64,000 nucleotides of DNA. It comes from Brucella daejeonensis. Lineage in GTDB: Bacteria > Pseudomonadota > Alphaproteobacteria > Rhizobiales > Rhizobiaceae. The DNA lies in assembly GCF_014199265.1 (NCBI RefSeq), contig NZ_JACIJG010000002.1, forward strand, positions 305,620-369,619. Direction: 5' to 3'. The notes beneath the pieces are model-generated. The model was not told the DNA's origin and ran no database searches. It saw nothing but the letters and a program-made list of their open reading frames with translations. The number at the start of each line of letters is the position of its first letter. Positions within the stretch are counted from its first letter, which is position 1. Positions 57,206 through 64,000 of this stretch are shown here, piece after piece. The translations under genes and the position numbers were made by a program.

Positions 57206-59364
57206 GCTCGCCTCACTGTGCCGTTAACGGTCGCGACGGTGGGCTTTCCGGTCAATGCGGCAATCACTTTGTCGCGTGGTCCGTCCATGGTCACACGACC
57301 CTTGTTGATCACGACGATCCGGTTGACGAGCGGCAGAAGCCCGGAACGATTGGTGGTAACGATAAGTGTCCGGTTATCGAGCCAACGGGAGAGCGACTGT
57401 ACCAACTGTTGCTCGCTACGTTCATCAAGCGGCGCTGACGGTTCATCCAGCAGTAGGATATTGCCGGCGCGCAGCAAGGTTCGCGCCAGAAGCAGTGTTT
57501 GCCGCTGCCCGCCGGACAGTCCGATCCCACCTTCCTGCAACATCAGATCAAGGCCATGGCTCTGCCCTTGCACCAGCGGCAACCCACCTGTGATGGCCAG
57601 CGCTTTGAGAATATCCTCGTCCGAGGCATGTGGCGCACCGATCAGGATGTTTTCGCGGATGGTGCCCAGAAACAATTGCGCGCTTTGACCGAGATAGCCG
57701 ATTTCCCTGCGAACATCCGCCGGACTGATCATGGACAGGCTGGAATCATCCAGCAGCAGCTTGCCGGAATCCGGTCGAGCCATACCGGCAAGCAGGCGCA
57801 GCAGGGTCGATTTTCCCGCTCCGATATGGCCAAGCAGGGCGACCCTTTCACCGGGTTGAATGACAAGGTTTTCGATACGCAGAGCCGCCGGACCATCCGG
57901 CTCATAGGCATAGCTCAACTGCTCGATCCGATAGTCGCCACGCAAAGTGTTACGACGCAAGAGTCCCGCTTGCGGATCGTGATCGACCGGCTTTTGCATA
58001 AGATCGGTGAGCGCGCCCATGGCAAGTCTCGCGCTCTGCCAGCGTGTGAATATCTGGCCGAAAGGAACGAACAGCACAAGCGCCCGGCTCGTCATGATCG
58101 AACAGGCAACCAGAGCGCCCGTAGACATATCGCCGTCCATCACGAGATAGGCGCCGGCAATCAGCACAGCCGTATAGGTCAGCTGTTGCAGCGATTGCGT
58201 CCAGTTGGTGAACAGGGCCGAATAAAAGCGCTGCTTTGCACTGATTCTGGCGGAAAGATAGGTGAAACGCTCCCACAGCGACTGAAAGCGCGGCTCGGCT
58301 TGTGACGCCTTGATTTCTTCGATCCGCTCGATGGATTCAACGAGGATCGCGTGCCGAAGCGCACTTTCGCGAGTGCCTTCCCTCGCAAGCCGCGCCAACG
58401 GAAACTGAATGAGCAAGCCTGGAATCGCGATCAGCACCATGGCGGCAATCAGCACGAAGGTCAGCTGGCCCGCAATCAGGGCGAAAAAAGCGAGGAACAA
58501 CAGAACGAAAGGCAGGTCCACCAGAGCCGAAACCGTCGTGGACGTCATCAGATCCCGAATCTGTTCGATGTCGCGGATCTGTGCAATGAACGCTCCTGTC
58601 GATTTCGGCCGGTCATCGTTGCGAATATCCAGGGCGCGCGCAAAAATGCGCGCCGAAATGGCAAGATCGGCCTGTTTTCCCATGCGGTCGAGCACAACCA
58701 CACGGGCGGTTCGCAGCAAGAGGTCGAGCAGCAGCGCCATGGCCGTGCCCAGCCCCAGAACCCAGAGCGTCGGGATCGAGCGAGCCGGAATCACACGATC
58801 CCACAATTGCATTGCAAACAACGCCGAAGCGAAGGTCAGCAAATTGCTGAAAACCGACGCCAGCGCGACATCCCGATACCCGCGTCGGTCTTTCAGAACG
58901 AGTTCACGCAACCAATGATGTGTGGGCTTTTGCAAAAACGCTTCGATGCGGGCGTCGCGATTCCGCGTGGACATCGGTTCTACGAGCAGCACGCGCCCCG
59001 TGGCCCGGCGATTGAATTCGTCCAGAGGCAGATCAATCGGCGGTCGCCCGGAAAGACCCGGCAGTGTCAGACGCACACTGTCAGTCCCCCTCTGGAGCAC
59101 CAGCACCGTACGGCCTCCGTCAATCTCGAAGATCGCGGGAAGCAGCATATCGGGTACATTGTCCAGCGTCGCGTTCAGTAAATCAAGACGCAGACCGGAG
59201 CGGGAAGCAATGTCACGTAACGTCTCGATCGGATCCCGTCCCGGTGCGGCCCAGCCCCCCTGATGGGCGAACTCCGCTTCGGTCAGGACAATGCCTTTGA
59301 GACCGGCAAGCGCAACAATGGCGGCAACCCAGCTCTGGCGGCTAGCGGTTCCTGTGTCGGCCAT
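57202..59364 (-). CDS. Type I secretion ABC exporter (LapB-like, degenerate C39 domain)
   Basis: A 720-residue transporter. Residues 1-135 form a C39-peptidase-like domain without the catalytic Cys, a docking domain in RTX exporters. Six helices lie at about 160-440 and the ABC domain follows: Walker A GHIGAGKST near 515, signature LSGGQRQTLLLAR near 622 and Walker B ILLLDEPSAPLDERSEQQL. It exports proteins with C-terminal signals. It starts four bases after the TolC-like stop and overlaps the HlyD gene, so the three parts are co-translated. Confidence 0.93.
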   Translation of the reverse strand: MADTGTASRQSWVAAIVALAGLKGIVLTEAEFAHQGGWAAPGRDPIETLRDIASRSGLRLDLLNATLDNVPDMLLPAIFEIDGGRTVLVLQRGTDSVRLTLPGLSGRPPIDLPLDEFNRRATGRVLLVEPMSTRNRDARIEAFLQKPTHHWLRELVLKDRRGYRDVALASVFSNLLTFASALFAMQLWDRVIPARSIPTLWVLGLGTAMALLLDLLLRTARVVVLDRMGKQADLAISARIFARALDIRNDDRPKSTGAFIAQIRDIEQIRDLMTSTTVSALVDLPFVLLFLAFFALIAGQLTFVLIAAMVLIAIPGLLIQFPLARLAREGTRESALRHAILVESIERIEEIKASQAEPRFQSLWERFTYLSARISAKQRFYSALFTNWTQSLQQLTYTAVLIAGAYLVMDGDMSTGALVACSIMTSRALVLFVPFGQIFTRWQSARLAMGALTDLMQKPVDHDPQAGLLRRNTLRGDYRIEQLSYAYEPDGPAALRIENLVIQPGERVALLGHIGAGKSTLLRLLAGMARPDSGKLLLDDSSLSMISPADVRREIGYLGQSAQLFLGTIRENILIGAPHASDEDILKALAITGGLPLVQGQSHGLDLMLQEGGIGLSGGQRQTLLLARTLLRAGNILLLDEPSAPLDERSEQQLVQSLSRWLDNRTLIVTTNRSGLLPLVNRIVVINKGRVTMDGPRDKVIAALTGKPTVATVNGTVRRA

Positions 59365-59368
59365 GTCC

Positions 59369-60820
59369 CTATTCCCCCATAAGGGTCGCTGTCACTCCGA
59401 GTGACTGGCGCAGTTTCCCATAAACATTCTGATACTGAAGCCGCGCCGCCATCACGTCATATTCGGCGAGGATCCTGTTGTTGGCGGCCTGATGAATATT
59501 CAACTCCGCGTCGAGCAACTCGGTTAGTGTGCGCTTGCCGAGCGTATAAGCCTCGAAGAATATCTCACGCGACGCTTTGGCGTTTTTTTCCTGCTGCTGG
59601 TAAGCCGCTATACGCATCTTGCCGCCAATGAGGTTTTCACGCGCTTGACGAGCCCGTCCTCGAATGTCGAGAATGGCAGATGCCTTCATCGCTTCCGCAG
59701 CACGGCGATCCTCTTCAGCGGCCTGTACGGCATATTTGTGCCCCGGTTTGTAGAGATCGCCGGTTACTGTCAGCAGGGCCGTGTAATTGTCGTCTTGCCC
59801 GCTATTGTTGTTATTGCTGAAATAGTTGCGGTTATAACCAACTTGAACGCCCACACGCGGAAAGATTTCGGCTTTGGTCTCCCGGATTTTCGCTGCGGAG
59901 GCTTTTTCGGCCTGATCGGCGGCAATGACCGCCGGCAGTTGATCGAACTCCGGTTCAGTATTGTAAAGCGGCAGTTTGCTGATCACGGGCGTGGGATCGT
60001 TATATTTTTCAGGCATACCGCCGATTAGCGTCGCAAGCAGGACTTTCGCCGCCATCAACGATGTCTGTGCCTGAATTTCCTCGCCCCGCGCGCCTTCGAT
60101 GCGCACATCAGCCAACATCAGGTCGGACCTATCCGAAGTCCCGGCAAGCACACGATCCTGAATACGACCGCGCAGGTCTTTTAATGCAGCAGAGTTTTTC
60201 ACAGCTTCCGCCGCCAACGCCTCGTAACGCTTGACGTCGAGAAAAGCCAATGCGCCCTTTTCCGCAAGTTTGTCAGCGGTCACAATGACTTCCTGACTGC
60301 GTTGGTTCTCCGCCGCCCTGGCGGAGTCGATCGCACCCGCAGAACGGCCGAAATCCCATATCTGCTGATTGAGCGCGACTCCCGGTCCCTGTGCCCCATC
60401 ATTGAAACGGGAACTGTCCCCATCCGAAAACATGCTTGGGCCGACACCGGCCTGATAGGTTAACTGCGGGTACCAGACGCTGCGCGCCGCACCGACATCC
60501 GCCTTGCTCCGCGCCAGAACGGCAGTCGCCTGCTTGAGGTCGGGGTGGCGTTTGATGATCATGGTCACCGCATCGGCAAGGCCGATGCGGTTGCCTTTAA
60601 CCGGATTCGGACGCAACGCATGATCTTCCTTGGCAGGCTCGCTTTTCTTTGCCACCGCCACCGGTTTCGGAACCGATGGCTGAACCGAACTCAACGTATC
60701 CGAACAACCGGCTATCGGTAACCCGAACACCAGAGTAGCTCCTGCCAAAAAACACTTGCGATACAATGCTCTCTTCAAGTCATGACCCTGACGGGCCGGT
60801 ACAACATTCCCCATGAGCAC
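59369..60820 (-). CDS. TolC-family outer-membrane channel of the type I system (LapE-like)
   Basis: A 483-residue TolC-family protein. After a hydrophilic start, a signal-peptide-like helix ends in LPIAGC near residue 39, a lipobox. A Pro/Lys-rich linker precedes the first efflux repeat, LADAVTMIIKRHPDLKQATA. The C-terminal part has AYTLGKRTLTELLDAE and GVTATLMGE. GTG 60820 has AGGTGG eight bases upstream and touches the adhesin stop; ATG 60814 is the alternative. It provides the outer-membrane exit for the large adhesin encoded directly upstream. Confidence 0.9.
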   Translation of the reverse strand: MLMGNVVPARQGHDLKRALYRKCFLAGATLVFGLPIAGCSDTLSSVQPSVPKPVAVAKKSEPAKEDHALRPNPVKGNRIGLADAVTMIIKRHPDLKQATAVLARSKADVGAARSVWYPQLTYQAGVGPSMFSDGDSSRFNDGAQGPGVALNQQIWDFGRSAGAIDSARAAENQRSQEVIVTADKLAEKGALAFLDVKRYEALAAEAVKNSAALKDLRGRIQDRVLAGTSDRSDLMLADVRIEGARGEEIQAQTSLMAAKVLLATLIGGMPEKYNDPTPVISKLPLYNTEPEFDQLPAVIAADQAEKASAAKIRETKAEIFPRVGVQVGYNRNYFSNNNNSGQDDNYTALLTVTGDLYKPGHKYAVQAAEEDRRAAEAMKASAILDIRGRARQARENLIGGKMRIAAYQQQEKNAKASREIFFEAYTLGKRTLTELLDAELNIHQAANNRILAEYDVMAARLQYQNVYGKLRQSLGVTATLMGE

Positions 60821-63800
60821 TTAAATGACCACCTGCACCTGATCCTGAACAAACACATTGGTTTCACCCAGAACATAATGCTCATAGGCCTGATTATTGA
60901 TCAGCGTCTGGCCCTGATAATCAGCGCCGGTGATGCTGACCGTGTCATTATCTCCACCATTGATGATGAGCTCCGAACCTGCTCCACTTGCCTTCGCGGC
61001 ACCATCTGCATCCATAATCAACGTATTGGCACCGGAATCGACACCAAGCTCGATATTCTCGATATCATGGACCGGCGTAGTAGATCCGGTGATGGTAGCG
61101 GTAGCGGTTGTGACAAGCAGGGTATCGGTCCCCATGCCGCCGTCGATGACGGTATCCGCCGCATCGTAGACCAGCAGGTCATTGCCATTGTCACCGAAAA
61201 GCTGATCGATGCCCGCCCCGCCACGCAGCAGATCGTTACCGTCCCCGCCATGGAGAATGTCGTTGCCGTCGAACCCATAAAGATGTTCATCGGCAGACGT
61301 ACCGGTGAGCGTGTTGTCTCCCGTCGTTCCTTCGATAACGGTCGGGTCTGGTGCACTCAGCAAGCCCAGATCGGTCAACGTGGTTGCGCTGTCCGTTCCT
61401 GTCAACCCGTTCATATCGGTCGTAGTGATGGAATATGTTGGGGCAACGCTCAGGCTTAAAGCTGTATCCAGATGTACGGAGCGCAGCAACTCGTTGATTG
61501 CTTCGTTACTGATCGCGCTCCCATCAATCGAGGTGATGGTTAGCGTAGAGTACTCTGGAACAAGAGGAAGAAGATTAAAGTCCACATGGGTGACGTTGAA
61601 CTGTAAACCCAATTCCGCCGCGATCAGGGTGGAAGCAGTCAGATCGAAACCAGTGCCCAAGTTGATTGGCACGGAATAGGTGACCGCTACGCTCTGCAGA
61701 TTGTTGTTCGGATCGTACGCGATAAAAGTCTGGTTCCCCAGATCGATCAGGCCCAGCAGATCCGCACCGATCAGACCGCCCAGAAGCCCTTGGTTGACCA
61801 CGCCAACCGGTGCCTGATTGGCTGCATCAACGGTGATCACTTGCGAATCCGTGTTCGCCCCGACATTACCAAACGCATCGACGATCTGGACACTCACAGT
61901 ATGAGCGCCGCCTGCAAGTTCGCCCGGACCGTAGAACCAGGTCCAGCCATCCGAACCATCCGTGTCGTTTGGGTCCATATAGGCGTCGTTCCAGGTAGCC
62001 CCGCCATCCAGGCTGACCTGCACCTTTTCGCCCGGAAGAAGCGGAGTGTCCAAGGTTCCGAAGATCGTGGGCGAAGTATCTGTCGTAGTCCAGTCGCCAA
62101 CTGGATCACTATCTACGGAAATCGCGGTGATCGTCGGCGTCTGCGTCGGCGCAACGCTGTCGATCAGATTGATGGTGATCGTAGCCGTGTCGGATATGGC
62201 GTCATCGGCCAGTGTATAAGTGAATACGTCCGACTGTCCGGGCGCAATCGGGTTACCGTTGGCGGTATATGTATAGCTGCCGTCCGCGTTGATGTGCAGC
62301 GTACCGTAATCGCCGACGATGTCCACGCCGTTCACTGGATCGACTGCAAGCGTCGTTGTATCACCATCGACCGTGTGTGAAATCTGCGTCACGGTGGTGG
62401 CGCCCACACTGCCCGGTGTGTCGTCGCCCGCAGGATCGGCATCGCTGATGACATTACCGCCCGACAAGGCTGTATTGTCGAACGCATATTCAGTCAGTTG
62501 CGTGGTGATCGTCGTCGTTTGCAGCAAGGTCAACGTATTGGACAACAGCGTTGTCGCCAGTGTGCTGACCAAGCTGTCCACCAGGTCGCTAACCTGAAGG
62601 TCTGTGAGACCCAGAAGCGGATCACTCAACACGTCGCCAAGAATACCGACCAAAGCCGAAACAGGCGTTTCCTGCCCAGTAGTGTTGATGAGGTCCAGCG
62701 CGGTTGTGAGAATAGGTTCGACAAGGTCACCGAGGTTGAGTGGCAGTCCAAGCACGCCTCCGTTGAGCGCGTTGACGACTGTATCGACGATCAACGCTTC
62801 GTTCTCGGCTCCAAGTAAAACTCCGCTATCGCCGAGCTCTTGTAGAGAAACCCCACCGCTGCCATCCGAATCCAGCAAGCCAGTCAATTGGCTCGAGTCG
62901 TTGTGCACCACAACACTATAAGCCCCTGCCGGCAGTCCAGCGAAGTCTATGGCGAGCGTGTCGGTCCCGCTGACCCCCAGTGTACCGCCAATGATAGGCG
63001 TAAGAACTTGTCCAACCAGGTTCGGATCGTCCGGGTTCGTTGAAGCAACCACATTGCCGTCAGCATCAACGATATCGACCCGGTAGCTATCGGCGACGGC
63101 AACCAGAGTATCCTGGCTCACCTCGACATGCAGCACACTATAGTCACCGTCGATCGTAACCGTCTGGCTACCGTCAGAACCGGTGGAGGACTCGGCAATA
63201 CCGAGAACCTGGGAGTCGGTCGTCGTCACCTCCGGGCCAACCGTCGCGGTCACATTGCCGGTATCCAGCGTCGCCACATCATCAACGGCGTCGAGGAGAT
63301 CGATCACGGCGCTGTCGGTTGCCGGAGTGGAAGCAAGACCGGAGCCATCGGTCAACGTGGCGCTGACCTCCAGCGTTTCACCCGCCGCAGGCAATGCGAC
63401 GGTAGTGGTCCAGCTACCGGCGTCGATGTCAGCCTGCGTTAGCGTGTGTTGCTGTTCGTTGGTTCCATCGGAGACCGTAATGATGTCGCCCACGGACGGA
63501 GTACCCGTCAGACCAACAGTCACCGTTGCCGTCGTTGCTCCGCCGATTTCGGTAACGCCCAGCACGGCATCGTTGTTCACATCGGTGTCGATAGTCACAG
63601 TCGGTGCTGCTGGCGCCACAGCAATTGACAACACACCCGTGTCAGTCAATGCGCCGTCACTTACCGTGTAGGTGAAGGTATCGGTACCGGTAAAGCCAGC
63701 AACTGGCGTGTAGGTGTAGCTGCCATCCGCCAGGATCGTAATCGTCCCGCCCTGGTCCGTCGTGAACGTCCCCGCAGTCGCGCTCAGTTCTGCAGCCGCG

Positions 63801-64000
63801 TTGTCCACATCCGTGTCGTTGGCAAGCAGCCCCGTAGCCGCATCCACTGTCACCGGTGTGTCTTCCGCCGTCGTCGCCGTATCGTCAACCGCAACCGGCG
63901 CGTCGTTGACCGGCGTCACCGTTACCGTGATCGTGCCCGTCGTCGTGCCGCCATTGCCGTCATCAACCGTATAGGTCACCACGTCGTCGCCCGTGAAGTC
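60821..64000 (-). CDS. Giant VCBS/RTX surface adhesin (BapA/LapA-like), C-terminal part
   Basis: The frame is open to the window edge, so 1059 residues of a longer protein are seen; the N-terminus lies outside. From the left: a VCBS/cadherin-like repeat (about residues 7-130) with VTPVNDAPVAVDDTATTAED and SYTYTPVAGFTGTDTFTYTV; Ig-like segments; a Leu/Val-rich stretch at about 400-507; another VCBS unit; an Ig-like domain (about 630-730); RTX nonapeptides at about 883-957 (GFDGNDILHGGDGNDLLRGG); and a C-terminal secretion tail ending VFVQDQVQVVI. Such proteins mediate biofilm or host attachment. The next gene starts directly at its stop. Confidence 0.9.
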   Translation of the reverse strand, partial: DFTGDDVVTYTVDDGNGGTTTGTITVTVTPVNDAPVAVDDTATTAEDTPVTVDAATGLLANDTDVDNAAAELSATAGTFTTDQGGTITILADGSYTYTPVAGFTGTDTFTYTVSDGALTDTGVLSIAVAPAAPTVTIDTDVNNDAVLGVTEIGGATTATVTVGLTGTPSVGDIITVSDGTNEQQHTLTQADIDAGSWTTTVALPAAGETLEVSATLTDGSGLASTPATDSAVIDLLDAVDDVATLDTGNVTATVGPEVTTTDSQVLGIAESSTGSDGSQTVTIDGDYSVLHVEVSQDTLVAVADSYRVDIVDADGNVVASTNPDDPNLVGQVLTPIIGGTLGVSGTDTLAIDFAGLPAGAYSVVVHNDSSQLTGLLDSDGSGGVSLQELGDSGVLLGAENEALIVDTVVNALNGGVLGLPLNLGDLVEPILTTALDLINTTGQETPVSALVGILGDVLSDPLLGLTDLQVSDLVDSLVSTLATTLLSNTLTLLQTTTITTQLTEYAFDNTALSGGNVISDADPAGDDTPGSVGATTVTQISHTVDGDTTTLAVDPVNGVDIVGDYGTLHINADGSYTYTANGNPIAPGQSDVFTYTLADDAISDTATITINLIDSVAPTQTPTITAISVDSDPVGDWTTTDTSPTIFGTLDTPLLPGEKVQVSLDGGATWNDAYMDPNDTDGSDGWTWFYGPGELAGGAHTVSVQIVDAFGNVGANTDSQVITVDAANQAPVGVVNQGLLGGLIGADLLGLIDLGNQTFIAYDPNNNLQSVAVTYSVPINLGTGFDLTASTLIAAELGLQFNVTHVDFNLLPLVPEYSTLTITSIDGSAISNEAINELLRSVHLDTALSLSVAPTYSITTTDMNGLTGTDSATTLTDLGLLSAPDPTVIEGTTGDNTLTGTSADEHLYGFDGNDILHGGDGNDLLRGGAGIDQLFGDNGNDLLVYDAADTVIDGGMGTDTLLVTTATATITGSTTPVHDIENIELGVDSGANTLIMDADGAAKASGAGSELIINGGDNDTVSITGADYQGQTLINNQAYEHYVLGETNVFVQDQVQVVI

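Overview
The window looks like a chromosomal segment of an alphaproteobacterium of the Brucellaceae (Brucella/Ochrobactrum type). This is inferred from protein character, not from a database search. Pointers are the Pha/Mrp antiporter genes, a GbsR/MarR-cydDCABX operon, a DmpA-type self-cleaving aminopeptidase (the family founder is from Ochrobactrum anthropi), rhizobial-style Opp genes and a two-hairpin intergenic repeat of the kind seen in Hyphomicrobiales. G+C is high, genes are tightly packed and many start/stop codons overlap (ATGA, GTGA). I saw no rRNA, tRNA, IS element, prophage or CRISPR array.

Layout, left half. 1-3231: 3' part of an Mrp/Pha Na+(K+)/H+ antiporter operon (end of an AB-type subunit, then C, D, E, F, G). 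3670-10831: a GbsR/MarR-type regulator with a palindromic operator, then cydDC (thiol exporter needed for bd oxidase assembly), cydAB (cytochrome bd oxidase) and the small subunit cydX. 10890-18235: a sugar or amino-sugar uptake locus. A GntR/UTRA repressor and a BadF-type sugar kinase run leftward; a binding protein, two permeases, a Gfo/Idh/MocA oxidoreductase and a MalK-like ATPase run rightward. 18842-23803: branched-chain 2-oxoacid dehydrogenase operon (E1a, E1b, E2, E3) behind a structured leader. 23806-27717 (minus): an orphan SURF1, a probable new 59-residue small protein, and a soluble FtsK-type translocase without the usual membrane domain. 28026-32681 (minus): an outer-membrane factor-MacA-MacB efflux system.

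Layout, right half. 32872-34850 (minus): a DmpA-like aminopeptidase and a D-amino-acid aminotransferase, a possible D-peptide/D-amino-acid salvage pair. Then a divergent LysR regulator, an MFS transporter, alkB and a frameshifted phzF. 39072-46069 (minus): a peptide ABC transporter with two tandem OppA paralogues, OppB, OppC and a fused double ATPase. 46742-53236: an iron-type alcohol dehydrogenase, an SDR, a GlxA/AraC regulator, a Cys/Met-metabolism PLP enzyme, a TetR regulator plus SRPBCC protein, and a GNAT-like hypothetical. 53466-54056: a fluoride riboswitch and the fluoride channel crcB. 54151-64000 (minus): a type I secretion locus made of a giant VCBS/RTX adhesin (cut by the window edge), a TolC-like outer-membrane protein, a LapB-like ABC exporter, a HlyD/LapC-like adaptor and a second RTX protein.

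The most noteworthy items are the fluoride riboswitch, the type I secretion locus with two candidate substrates, the membrane-domain-less FtsK, the unannotated small gene at 24796-24975, the phzF frameshift, three copies of a palindromic intergenic repeat, and several clear palindromic operators next to local regulators. I did not find one large system that is unmistakably new.
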